Source: Cesiribacter andamanensis AMV16
GTDB taxonomy: Bacteria; Bacteroidota; Bacteroidia; Cytophagales; Cyclobacteriaceae
Reading direction: 5' to 3'
Assembly: GCF_000348925.1 (NCBI RefSeq)
Contig: NZ_AODQ01000026.1
Span: forward strand, 1-43,601
DNA length: 43,601 nt
The notes below the pieces were generated by a model. The model had not been told where the DNA came from. It saw nothing but the letters and a program-made list of their open reading frames with translations, and ran no database searches. The translations under genes were made by a program, and so were the position numbers. Shown piece after piece: positions 32,982 through 41,388 of this stretch (the first letter of the stretch is position 1; every line of letters begins with the position of its first letter).

Positions 32982-33350
32982 ATGGACCCCATTGCACACT
33001 TCATTGAGCGCCACACGGCCGAACAGCGCCGGCTGATGCTGCAGCTGCGGGAGCTGATTCTGCAGGCGGCGCCGGCCATAGAAGAAAGCCTTAAGTGGAA
33101 GATCCCCTTTTATGCCCATCAGGGCCTGCTCTGCTATCTTAATCCTACCCCTGGCGGCATTTGCCTGGGCTTTTGCCGGGGCGCCCTGCTGAGCAATGCC
33201 GGGGGCCTGCTCACAGGGGAGGGAAAAGAAGTGCGGCTGCTCCACCTCACCTCCGATACTCCCCTGCCCCTGGATGCCATCCGGCAGCTGCTCCAGGAAG
33301 CCCTGCTGCTGAACGAAACAATGCAGCGCCGCAAAAATTATTATGTATAG
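32982..33350 (+). CDS. DUF1801 domain-containing protein (YdhG-like)
   Basis: A 122-residue cytosolic protein. The DUF1801 fold is indicated by the helix HFIERHTAEQRRLMLQLRELILQAAPAIEESLKWKIPFYA, then CYLNPTPGGICLGFCRG, and a C-terminal helix containing LDAIRQLLQEALLLNE. The family has an iron-chaperone/frataxin-like fold in some members but no settled role. The start codon directly abuts a heptad-repeat arm, leaving no normal ribosome-binding region. The 2OG oxygenase gene follows 69 bases downstream on the same strand. Confidence 0.88.
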   Translation: MDPIAHFIERHTAEQRRLMLQLRELILQAAPAIEESLKWKIPFYAHQGLLCYLNPTPGGICLGFCRGALLSNAGGLLTGEGKEVRLLHLTSDTPLPLDAIRQLLQEALLLNETMQRRKNYYV

Positions 33351-33419
33351 CGGAGCATCAAGCGCTGCGGGCTCCTGCTAGCTTTGCAGCGCTTTAATCA
33401 AGAGCCTCCGCGTCTTTTT

Positions 33420-34088
33420 ATGGACATCAATACACAGTATACTACTGACCCTGCCGCCCTGGAAAGGGCCTACGATGCCCTGGCAGATAGCCTGGCCGAA
33501 AAAGGATATGCCCTGCTGGATGCCTTTCTTTCAGCGGAAGAATGTGGAGAGATCCGCGCCATCATAGACCGGCATGAGGAAAACGGCCGCCTGAAAAAAG
33601 CCGGGATCGGCACCGGGCAGGATTTCCAGGTAGACCGTAGCATCCGCGGCGACCTGATCCGCTGGATTGAGCCCGAGCAGGTAGCCCCTGTTACCCAGGC
33701 CTACCTGGCCCGCCTGCACCAGCTCATGGAGTTTCTGAACCGCACCCTCTACCTGAGCCTGAAAGATTCGGAGCTGCACTATACCGTATACCCCCCGGGT
33801 AAGCGCTACCAGCGCCACCTGGACCAGTTTCGCCTCAACGACCACCGCCGCCTGTCGGTGATCTGCTACCTGAACGAGGACTGGCAGCCCGAGCATGGCG
33901 GCGAACTGCGCCTGTACCTGCCCGACGGCCAGGGGGGTGAAACCATCAAGGATGTGCTGCCGGTGGCCGGCCGCTTTATTTGCTTTCGGAGCGATCTGCT
34001 GGAGCATGAGGTACTGCCTGCCACCCGCCACCGCTACAGCATTACCGGCTGGCTGCTGGACCAGCTGGCGGAGCTTACGCATTTGTAG
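33420..34088 (+). CDS. 2-oxoglutarate/Fe(II)-dependent oxygenase (prolyl-hydroxylase-like)
   Basis: A 222-residue enzyme from the ATG at 33420. The double-stranded beta-helix carries the iron ligands H133 and D135 (RHLDQF) and H196 (LLEHEV), plus the 2-oxoglutarate-binding R205 in RYSITGW. The layout YPPGKRYQRHLDQF and LSVICYLNEDWQPEHGGELRLY is that of SM-20/PHD-type prolyl 4-hydroxylases, which in bacteria can modify EF-Tu. Whether that is the substrate here is inference. It is flanked downstream by a second heptad element. Confidence 0.9.
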   Translation: MDINTQYTTDPAALERAYDALADSLAEKGYALLDAFLSAEECGEIRAIIDRHEENGRLKKAGIGTGQDFQVDRSIRGDLIRWIEPEQVAPVTQAYLARLHQLMEFLNRTLYLSLKDSELHYTVYPPGKRYQRHLDQFRLNDHRRLSVICYLNEDWQPEHGGELRLYLPDGQGGETIKDVLPVAGRFICFRSDLLEHEVLPATRHRYSITGWLLDQLAELTHL

Positions 34089-34141
34089 GGAGGGGTGCAG
34101 AGGCTGGGGAGCAGACTCCTGCGCAGAAAAAGGATGCATCT

Positions 34142-34265
34142 GGTATAGGGTACAAGCAATAGGGTATAGGGATAACCTGAGGAGAGAACCTCCCCTGTAC
34201 ATTTTTAGTATCTTCAGGGAATCTCCTGTACCTGCCGGCCAACCAGGTGCCCTATACCTTGTACC
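34142..34265. repeat. Inverted heptad-repeat element 2
   Basis: Five in-phase heptads run rightwards at 34142-34176 (GGTATAG, GGTACAA, GCAATAG, GGTATAG, GGATAAC). Three run on the opposite strand at 34245-34265 (GGTACAA, GGTATAG, GGCACCT). The arrangement, and even the wording GTACCTGCC inside, match element 1. The two bracket the DUF1801 and 2OG oxygenase genes. Confidence 0.8.
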
Positions 34266-34300
34266 CCTTCTTACCTAAAGTCCCTACTGCCACTACACCT

Positions 34301-35146
34301 TTAGAAGCGGTACTGAAGCGCCAGCCCATCATACGGCCCGGAAATAGGCATCAGGCTAAAATTCTGCCTACCGCTCACTTTGTGCAGATGCGGCACCAGA
34401 ATGCCAATGGAGGCGCCAAGGGCATAGCCCACCAGGTTATCGCTTAAAAAGTGCTTGCCCGCATGAAGACGCCCGGCCCCAACGGCCGCCGGAATAATGG
34501 CCGCTCCGGCCCATACCCAGGCCCGGGCCCGGCTGTTGGGATAATAATCGTTAAATACCTTGGCGGCAAAAAAAGTAGCACTGGCCGTAGCGGCCGTATG
34601 GCCTGCAAAAAAGGAGTTGGTGGCTTTAATGTCGGTGCGGTCGTCATTATCAGGATCGGCATTGTAGACCAGGGGGCGATGGCGGTTGAGCCAGCCCGCC
34701 GAATGGGTATAGAATGTACCGGTAATGGACATGGTCTCCAGGTAAAGCAGGCCAATCTGCCAGAAATCCTTTCGGGTGCGCTCGCCCCCCAGGGCTACTA
34801 CCAGCGGCAGGCCAAAGGAACCGTAGAAAGGAATATCAGTGAGGTCGGAGATCCGGGCATCGAAATTGCCCGCCGCCCAGCGATCAAACTTGGGCACATT
34901 GGCTTTTGCCTGCTCGGGGTACAGGGCTACCCAGTCCAGGTACTCTTCTGACAGGGGGTCTTTGGCATTCATGATGCTGAGGCCCCAGGCACTCATGCCA
35001 ATGCCGGCAGCGCTTATAACGCCATCGGTCCAGCTGGTTTTATATACTTTAGTGGGGGCAGTAGTAGTTGCGCCAGAATCCTGCGCAATAAGGGGTAGGG
35101 CTGCCAGTAGGTAGCAGCTTATAAAAAGTGCACTAAAACGCTTCAT
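34301..35146 (-). CDS. PAP2-superfamily phosphatase, membrane or periplasmic
   Basis: A 281-residue protein with signal peptide MKRFSALFISCYLLAALPLIAQ. The three acid-phosphatase motifs are visible: WLNRHRPLVYN (motif 1, with Arg in place of the usual Lys), SFFAGHTA (motif 2 with catalytic His), and GRLHAGKHFLSDNLVG (motif 3, His and Asp). Such enzymes dephosphorylate lipid phosphates such as undecaprenyl diphosphate or phosphatidylglycerol phosphate, or lipid A. Several hydrophobic segments suggest membrane contact. It lies downstream of the MtfA-like gene's opposite end and has no obvious partner. Confidence 0.9.
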   Translation of the reverse strand: MKRFSALFISCYLLAALPLIAQDSGATTTAPTKVYKTSWTDGVISAAGIGMSAWGLSIMNAKDPLSEEYLDWVALYPEQAKANVPKFDRWAAGNFDARISDLTDIPFYGSFGLPLVVALGGERTRKDFWQIGLLYLETMSITGTFYTHSAGWLNRHRPLVYNADPDNDDRTDIKATNSFFAGHTAATASATFFAAKVFNDYYPNSRARAWVWAGAAIIPAAVGAGRLHAGKHFLSDNLVGYALGASIGILVPHLHKVSGRQNFSLMPISGPYDGLALQYRF

Positions 35147-35223
35147 AATACTGTCGGCTCAAAAAATAGGCTGTTTGATAAACTCGTTACATAAGTTAAC
35201 GGTGTACTTACAGCTAGGTTAGG

Positions 35224-36150
35224 CTAGGAGGCTTCTGCCAGACAACATTTTTTGTACTTTTCCCCACTGCCGCAGGGGCAGGGGTCGTTTCGGCCGGGTT
35301 CCTTGCTGGTGTCCAGCACTTCTGGCCCCAGCTGAGCTTCCAGCCGGGCCTCCAGCTGAGCAGGATTCTGGTTAAAGACCCGGCTGAGCAATTTGTATAC
35401 CCTGGGGTGGTTTTCCAGCAGTTTACGGGGCCGTTCAAAAAAGTATTCGGTCATTACGGCAAAGAATTCGGCCCGGTTGGTAGCGCCATAGGGGTTGATC
35501 TCGGATTTGCCTTTTTTGATGAGCCTGGTTTTTTCCCGGATCAATTCTTCCCAGGCTTCGGTCATTTCGGGACTCAGGAAGTGCTCGGGCAGGCCATCGG
35601 TGCTGCCGTCCTGCTCATCGAGCAGGTGGGCGAATTCATGCAGGCCTACATTGCGGCTGTCTTTGGGATTGGCAAAGCCCTGCACCAGCGCCTGTTTGCT
35701 AAAGACCACCATGTGCTGGTTGCCCTGGGGCTTGATCTGCCCGGCCACTATGTTTTGCCGGCCGGGCTCCGGCGAGTGTACCGATACGGCCCCGTCGGTT
35801 AGGTATACCTCGCCCAGGTTGGGGTACTCCCACTCCCGGTAACCCCAGGTGGGGATCACGGCGGCAGCCGCTATCAGTAAGCGGCTCAGGTCATCTACCT
35901 CTGTCTTGATGCCTACAATAGAGGTCTGGGCCAGAAACACCAGAACGCGCTGCTCAAAGCGCCGCTTGCCACGCCGGCCCAGCCCCTTGTAAAAGGCCAC
36001 TTTGGAGGCCAGCTGGTGGCGCCATTCCCTGGAGAATTCTTCCCGAAGCGCCTTTTTGGCCAGGCGCTTTTTGCGGGTGGCCCAGCGAATGTAGATAAAA
36101 AGTATGAGGCCCATAAAGGCCAAAAATGCCAGTAAGCGTGGGGTATCCAT
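35224..36150 (-). CDS. MtfA-like zinc peptidase with N-terminal anchor and C-terminal SEC-C motif
   Basis: A 308-residue protein from the ATG at 36150 (a TTG six codons upstream is in frame). Residues 5-22 form a membrane helix (RLLAFLAFMGLILFIYIRW). The MtfA/M90-type peptidase domain has HEFAH (171-175) and downstream Glu in AEFFAVMTEYFFE (228). The last 25 residues are a SEC-C zinc motif, GRNDPCPCGSGEKYKKCC (Cys 291, 293, 302, 303). MtfA (YeeI) binds the repressor Mlc and has aminopeptidase activity in E. coli. The added anchor and SEC-C tail suggest a membrane-linked partner-binding form; the partner is unknown. Confidence 0.9.
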   Translation of the reverse strand: MDTPRLLAFLAFMGLILFIYIRWATRKKRLAKKALREEFSREWRHQLASKVAFYKGLGRRGKRRFEQRVLVFLAQTSIVGIKTEVDDLSRLLIAAAAVIPTWGYREWEYPNLGEVYLTDGAVSVHSPEPGRQNIVAGQIKPQGNQHMVVFSKQALVQGFANPKDSRNVGLHEFAHLLDEQDGSTDGLPEHFLSPEMTEAWEELIREKTRLIKKGKSEINPYGATNRAEFFAVMTEYFFERPRKLLENHPRVYKLLSRVFNQNPAQLEARLEAQLGPEVLDTSKEPGRNDPCPCGSGEKYKKCCLAEAS

Positions 36151-36259
36151 AAGAGGTAACACTGCCAAAATACGGCAGCAGCTCTTAGCTTACGAAAAAA
36201 GGCTTTTGAGGTTGATAGCCCGGGGGCTGGCAGCAGGGAGCATTTTGGCGTGGCTCTGG

Positions 36260-37348
36260 CTACTCCGCCAGCTCGGTCTGCTGGCTTCTGCTGCGCTTAT
36301 CTTTGCGCTTCTTAAGCCTGAAGCTGAACACCGAGCCCTTGCCTACTTCGCTCTGTACATCAATCTGGCTTTTATGCGCCTCCAGGATATGTTTTACAAT
36401 GGCCAGCCCAAGGCCGGTGCCGCCACTAACCTTGGCCCGGCTTTTCTCTACCCGGTAGAAGCGCTCAAAAATGCGGTTGAGGTGCTCGGCCGGAATGCCC
36501 CGCCCGTTGTCTTTAATCAGCACCCGTATGCGGTCGCCTTCTTCCCGCACCTGGGCCTCTACCCAGCCGCCCCCTTCGGGGCTGTCGTTGGAGTATTTGA
36601 TGGCATTGGAGGTAAGGTTGGTAATCACCTGCTGAATGCGCTGCTTATCGGCCCATACCCAGAGCTGCTCGGGAAAATCAGCCGGCAGGCGCAGGGCTAT
36701 GCCCTGGCTTTCGGCTTTGCCTTCCATCTGGTCAAAAACTGCACGGATAAGCTCGGCCAGGTTAAAATAGCTGTAATACATCCGGATCTGCTTGGTCTCC
36801 AGCTGGGAGAGCATCAGCAGGTCCTGTACCAGCACATCCAGGCCATCCAGGCTATTGGCCGCTTTTTGCAGAAAGCGGGTACGTACCGCCTCATCGTCTG
36901 CCGCACCATCCAGCAGGGTGTAGATGTAGCCCTGGGCGGCAAAAATGGGGGTCTTGAGCTCGTGCGACACATCGGCCAGAAACTCCCGCCGAAAGTCGGC
37001 CATGCGCTTGAGCTCTTCTATCTCGCGCTGCTTGAGGCCGGCAAAGTTAAAGATCTCCTGGTTGATGCGCCGCAGGGGGTTGCGCGTATCCTTGGCGCTG
37101 GCCTCCTGCAAAAAGCTCAGGTCTTTTTTCTTGAGCTTGTGCAGCACTTCATGAATGTGATTGATCTCCCGGAAGATAAAAAACTCCAGGGTGATAAAGG
37201 AAAGCAGGTAGGTAGCCGCCCCGGCCACCAGAAAACTAACCAGTACGCCCAGGGAAGAGACCCCATCTACCAACGAAAGAAAGGCTGCGGTAATGCCGGC
37301 AACCGAAAGCGCCAGTAAAATGGCAACCGCCCGAGCTGTATGTAACAT
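36260..37348 (-). CDS. Sensor histidine kinase (PhoR-like)
   Basis: A 362-residue inner-membrane kinase. Two N-terminal helices (about 7-25 and 34-58) are followed directly by a HAMP-like/linker helix and the HisKA box FLADVSHELKTPI with H129. The ATP domain has QVITNLTSNAIKYS (N box), DNGRGIP and GGTGLGLAIVKH. The periplasmic loop is very short, so it probably senses within the membrane or through a partner, as PhoR does. It follows the response regulator by 30 bases on the same strand. Confidence 0.94.
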   Translation of the reverse strand: MLHTARAVAILLALSVAGITAAFLSLVDGVSSLGVLVSFLVAGAATYLLSFITLEFFIFREINHIHEVLHKLKKKDLSFLQEASAKDTRNPLRRINQEIFNFAGLKQREIEELKRMADFRREFLADVSHELKTPIFAAQGYIYTLLDGAADDEAVRTRFLQKAANSLDGLDVLVQDLLMLSQLETKQIRMYYSYFNLAELIRAVFDQMEGKAESQGIALRLPADFPEQLWVWADKQRIQQVITNLTSNAIKYSNDSPEGGGWVEAQVREEGDRIRVLIKDNGRGIPAEHLNRIFERFYRVEKSRAKVSGGTGLGLAIVKHILEAHKSQIDVQSEVGKGSVFSFRLKKRKDKRSRSQQTELAE

Positions 37349-37378
37349 CGTAAAGGCCTTGATGGCGCTGCTACTAAG

Positions 37379-38062
37379 TTAGTTCAATTCAAATTTATAG
37401 CCTACCCCCTTTACGGTGGTGATGTAGCCCTCGCCTATTTTTTCGCGCACCTTGCGGATGTGCACATCTACTGTACGGGCCAGCACATATACATCGCTGC
37501 CCCAGATGTTGTGCAGGAGATCATCGCGGCTAAACACCTTGGTGGGATTCTGGGCCAGAAAATAAAGCAGCTCAAATTCTTTTTTGGGCAGGGTAACCTG
37601 CTCTTCACGGATGCTTACGGTGTAGCTGGAGCGGTCTATGACCAGGTCGCCAATGCTGATCTTGCTGTCGGATTTTTTCTTTTTGGTCTCGCGCCGAAAC
37701 AGGGCGCTCAGGCGGCTCATCAGGGCGCGGGGCTTTATGGGCTTGATGATGTAATCATCGGCCCCCACCTCAAACGCGGCAATTTCGGAGTACTCCTCAG
37801 CCCGGGCGGTTAGAAAAATAATGTAGGCATTCTGCATCTCGGGCAGCTCCCGCAGCTGGCGGCAGGTCTCTACCCCATCCTGCTCGGGCATCATAATATC
37901 AAGCAATACCAGATCAGGCGAAAAATGGCGGGCTTCTTCTACTCCTTTTTTGCCATTGAGGGCGGTGCGCACCTGGTAGCCTTCTTTTTCCAGGTTGTAT
38001 TGGAGCAGTTCCAGAATATCGGCCTCATCATCTACTAAAAGTACCTTGTGCTGGGGCTTCAT
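37379..38062 (-). CDS. OmpR/PhoB-family response regulator
   Basis: A 227-residue transcription regulator. The receiver domain has D11/D12 (VDDEAD), phosphoacceptor D55 (LLDIMMPEQDG) and Lys in YIIKPIKP. The winged-helix output domain (about 130-227) contains PKKEFELLYFLAQNP and DVHIRKVREKIG. It is the first gene of the pair with the PhoR-like kinase. The order regulator-kinase and short sensor loop are like phoB-phoR, so phosphate control is possible, but no pst genes or Pho box are visible here. Confidence 0.95.
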   Translation of the reverse strand: MKPQHKVLLVDDEADILELLQYNLEKEGYQVRTALNGKKGVEEARHFSPDLVLLDIMMPEQDGVETCRQLRELPEMQNAYIIFLTARAEEYSEIAAFEVGADDYIIKPIKPRALMSRLSALFRRETKKKKSDSKISIGDLVIDRSSYTVSIREEQVTLPKKEFELLYFLAQNPTKVFSRDDLLHNIWGSDVYVLARTVDVHIRKVREKIGEGYITTVKGVGYKFELN

Positions 38063-38172
38063 AGGGGGTATGGCAACGGTTCGTTTACCTAAATGTACGC
38101 CCTTTTTAGCAAGTGCCCAAAGCCCTGCGGGGATGTTACGCCGATTTAAACTGCCGGTAACATTGACATAAC

Positions 38173-38967
38173 CTAGCGCCGCTTGCTCTTGTGAAAATCG
38201 CGGATATCGATCTCTACGGCGCCCACCATCATTTCGGCTTTTATCTTCAGGGGGATCTTGTTCTCATCGTCCGAGATCCAGATGCGCACGGCATTTTCAC
38301 CTTTGAACAGTTTGTTATCAGGCAGGATGGGGGTGAGCACCAGGGCATCCATCTTGCCCATCTCGGTCTTGATGGTTTCCCGACCCAGAAAGCGCACCTT
38401 AAAATCGTAGACCTCCTTATCAAAAAAGGCATCTACCTTCAGGATCTCACCGGTTTTGATGGTGGTATAATTGAGCGTACGCAGGTAATAGTAGCCGCTT
38501 ACCAGGTCCTGCACATAGGCAGGCACATCAAATACCTCGGTGCTTTCAATCTCCCGGCCGTTTTTAGACAGGTTGGACACTACTGCCTTGCGGTTGAGCT
38601 GCTGAAAGTGCACCATTTCATTTTTGCGGTACTTGCCCTCCCGAATGTGGCGATAGAACTGGTGAGGGGCCATGGCGGCGGTGTCCATATAGGTGCCCCA
38701 GTTGTCCTTTACGTTAAAGAGCTTATCGGCCAGACCGGTGGTGCGCCCGTGGATATCGATCTTGTAAGTAGGCCGATTGTTGATGATGTGGATCTTTTTA
38801 TCAATGGAGAGCTCGGCCTCACCCGCCGTTACAAAGCCATAGTGCACCCGGTACATGATTTTCTCGCCGGGGCCAAAAGCAGTGCTGGGCAGGCGCCGGT
38901 AGCCATCGTTGCTGGCAGCGCTTACCAGCAATATCGGGAGCAAAAGTATAGGAATCAGTCGTTTCAT
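38173..38967 (-). CDS. DUF3108 domain-containing protein
   Basis: A 264-residue exported protein from the ATG at 38967 (MKRLIPILLLPILLVSAAS, signal peptide). The DUF3108 region spans nearly the whole mature part: FGPGEKIMYRVHYGFVTAGEAELSID, GRTTGLADKLFNVKDNW, the DLVSGYYYLRTL segment, and VLTPILPDNKLFKGENAVRIWISDDENKIPLKI. The fold is probably a beta-clam like lipoprotein-carrier domains. Function is unknown; it is common in Bacteroidota and Proteobacteria. The gene is single and lies upstream of the two-component pair with about 110 bases between. Confidence 0.9.
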   Translation of the reverse strand: MKRLIPILLLPILLVSAASNDGYRRLPSTAFGPGEKIMYRVHYGFVTAGEAELSIDKKIHIINNRPTYKIDIHGRTTGLADKLFNVKDNWGTYMDTAAMAPHQFYRHIREGKYRKNEMVHFQQLNRKAVVSNLSKNGREIESTEVFDVPAYVQDLVSGYYYLRTLNYTTIKTGEILKVDAFFDKEVYDFKVRFLGRETIKTEMGKMDALVLTPILPDNKLFKGENAVRIWISDDENKIPLKIKAEMMVGAVEIDIRDFHKSKRR

Positions 38968-39007
38968 ACTAGCAAGACAAATCAACATCCGTACCAAAAT
39001 AGTACGA

Positions 39008-40032
39008 CTAACGCCCGTAGCGTTTTTTATAGTATGTTAAAAATTGAGTCAGGTCGCCGCCAAATTCTTCCTCAAAGGCTGTTTCCAGCTCCTCAAGTCC
39101 GCCGCTATACCTTTCATACGACATAAAATAGGCATTGTTGGGCTGCTGCTCGGCAAAGAACCGGCGCCAATCTTCGGCCCGGTGCAGCGGCAGGGCGGCC
39201 GTTTCGTCTATGATCTGCTGAATGAGCGCCTGCTTTTGGGCCTGTTTCTGAGGCTCGGGCAGGCTTTCCGGAAAGCTGCTGTAGAGGCTATCCAGGCGGC
39301 TCAACCCCCTGAGTACATGCTGGCTAAACAGATGCCGGTCCTGATACCGCTCCTGGTAGCGCTGCAGGGGCTCGCCCTGGGGGCCAAAGCGGTCTTTCAG
39401 AAACAGCAGGGCCCCCTGGTGGCCGATAAAGGAGGCCAGGTTTTCATTGAACATAAGCGAATCCTTTACAAAAATGGTGGCATGGGTTAGCTCATGCAGC
39501 ACGGTATTGGCTACATCGCCCTCGGGCCTGAAGAGCATGTTGCTGAGAATGGGGTCTCTGAACCAGCCCAGCGTGCTCCAGGCGCTTACCGGGCGAATGT
39601 GCGTATCCCAGCCGGCGGCATCCAGCTCGGCCTTTTCGGCCAGGGCCCGCTCATGGTCAAAGAACCCTTTGTAGGAAACAGTGCCCACAACAGGAAAGCG
39701 CCACTCCCTATTCTCCAGCTTGTAGGGGTGGCAGGCGGTAATTACCCAAAGGATCTCCTGCCCCTTCTGGTCATAGAGTGTGGTGTAGTTGTTGGTTTCC
39801 TTCAGGCCCAGCCGGGCTACGCCCCATTCCCGTATGTCGCCGATGAGCAGCAGGCGTTGCTTCAGGCTGTCGGGCACAGCGGGATCCTGCAGCACCTCCT
39901 CCAGCGGGCGGGCATTCCAGAGTACCTCCAGCTGGCCTCTGCCCTGCATAAGCCCGTAACTGATCAGCTCCCGCTGCCAGAGGATGAGCACCAGCAACAC
40001 CCCCCCAGGGCAAGGGCTATTTTTTTCCACAT
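39008..40032 (-). CDS. PF10023-family aminopeptidase, N-terminal reading frame disturbed
   Basis: A zinc aminopeptidase-like protein of about 340 residues. The active-site motif is LHELTHATIFV (HExxH, with H179, E180, H183) with a further Glu in NENLASFIG, and AWSTLGWFRDPILSNM is a family hallmark. As read, the frame begins at a GTG (40030) giving MEKNSPCPGGVLLVLILW. The better ATG at 40032 gives MWKKIALALGG, then leaves the frame at a run of seven G (40000-40006). One added G would join them into a normal signal anchor, MWKKIALALGGVLLVLILW. So the gene is probably one base short here. It lies 4-6 bases after the outer-membrane gene. Confidence 0.82.
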
Positions 40033-40036
40033 CCTG

Positions 40037-41274
40037 CTATTTCTTTTTGTGTTTGTTCCAAAGCCCAAAGCCCGCCCGATAGTTCAGGTAAATGCTGTTG
40101 GCAAAATCGAGCCGGCCTTCGCCAAAATCATAGAACGGTTCCAGGCGCAGGCTTAGTGCCAGGTGGCGGCCTATGGGAATCTCATTCAGCAGCCGCAACA
40201 TCAGCAGGCGCCGCTGTCGGCTTACCGCATTGGGGTTTACAAAGGTATCGGAATCGGAGCTGAACAGGGGCGCCCCCTTGATGGGGATGTAGCTGTCACC
40301 CTGCCAATACGTCAGCATAAAGCCGCCCAGTTTGGTGTAGGCCGCCGCATTCAGGTACAGGCCCCAGCCCTGCTTAAAGGGCGCCCGCAGTTCATGGGAG
40401 GCATCATGATAGGCCAGCACATAGGGCTGCAGGCTCCAGCTGTGCAGAAACCGCCGGTCTACAGCCCGCTGCAGCTCCAGGCCCCCGGCCAGGTTTACCC
40501 GGGTGATCAGGGGGGTAGGTCGGTATCGATTTGCCCGCCCTGGTGAAAAGCCAGCATCTGCAGGGGCAGCACCAGGCGGGTCTTTTCTTTTTTGGCCAGA
40601 TCCAGCCGGCTGGAGAAACCACCCGACACCCGCTCCTGAAAGGGGCTGCCCAGGTAAATGGTGCGTTCCCAGTCGATCCACACATCCAGCCAGAAGCGCT
40701 CCTTTTCATACAGCAGCTGCAGCCCTTCTTCAAGGCGGTCTACCATTACCCGCTCAAAATCATACATAGGCTCAATCAGCTGGTGGTTAAGGCTGCCCTG
40801 CAGGGTGCCAAAGATCAGCTGCAGGCTATCAAAACGGGCCTGGATGCGAAAAACGGGTTGCACCTCCTGCAGGCGGTTGGTGCCAAAATCATCGCGCATG
40901 AACAGGCCGCCCCATACCCGCACCCGCGCATCGGGCTGGTAGCTGAGCCAGGCCATGCCCTGGTAGCCAAAGTAGGTGTAGCCATCGGCAAAGCGCTGAA
41001 AGTACTCGTTGTTTCGGCTAAAGCCCAGCGCATAGGTGTGCAGCTGCAGTTTGCCGCTGTCGGCTGCCACTACGGGAAAGCGCAGGTAAAAGGCCTCGTT
41101 GTTGAGCTGCCCCCGGGCCGGCAGCCCAAGGCCTAGCAGCAAGAGCATCAGCGCTTTAAAAAAAAGGGAAGCAGGCGGGGCTTCTGAAAAAATTTCAATA
41201 GATTGAACAAGAGGCTTGGAGGTCTCAAAAAGACGTTTATATTTGCGAAAAATATTAGCAAAAACCATTAGCAA
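40037..41274 (-). pseudogene. Outer-membrane-type protein split by a frameshift at a C6 run
   Basis: Two overlapping frames encode one protein. The upstream part (41274 or the ATG at 41148, down to 40507) has a hydrophobic leader LMLLLLGLGLPARGQ and beta-rich sequence (FYLRFPVVAADSGKLQLHTYAL, RVRVWGGLFMRDDFGTNRL). It ends QIDTDLPP and TGA. The downstream part continues as PLITRVNLAGGLELQRA in another frame to 40037, ending NYRAGFGLWNKHKKK. Adding one base to the C6 run (plus-strand G6, 40510-40515) makes a single protein of about 370 or more residues, typical of an outer-membrane barrel. The start codon is uncertain. I do not recognise the family. Sequencing error, phase variation or decay are all possible. 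Confidence 0.75.
41215..41245 (+). promoter_or_regulatory. Putative recA promoter
   Basis: CTTG at 41215-41218, a 19-base spacer, then TATATTTG at 41238-41245, which fits the TAnnTTTG -7 box exactly. Transcription would start near 41252, about 137 bases before the recA ATG. Two copies of ATTAGCAAAAA follow at 41253 and 41267, just after the start point. No known LexA box is seen. Confidence 0.55.
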
Positions 41275-41388
41275 AAAAGGGGTTAAAAAGGCTGCGGCAC
41301 CGAACTTTTAGGCAGCCAAAAACCTTTGTATAGAGTGCGGGTACATTGCCCTGACACAACAGCAAAGCTAAAAATTTTAGTGCATACC

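Noticed and set aside
36104-37318. A 404-codon frame antisense to the histidine kinase
   Set aside because: The opposite strand encodes an intact kinase with H, N and G boxes; the antisense product shows no motif and arises from codon bias.
38191-39126. A 311-codon frame antisense to the DUF3108 gene
   Set aside because: It overlaps a full-length DUF3108 gene with signal peptide and carries no recognisable domain.
40500-40520. Programmed -1 frameshift at CCCCCC-TGA in the outer-membrane gene
   Set aside because: The site is slippery, but no downstream stimulatory structure was evident, and a second like defect in the next gene makes sequencing error or phase variation simpler. It is not fully excluded.
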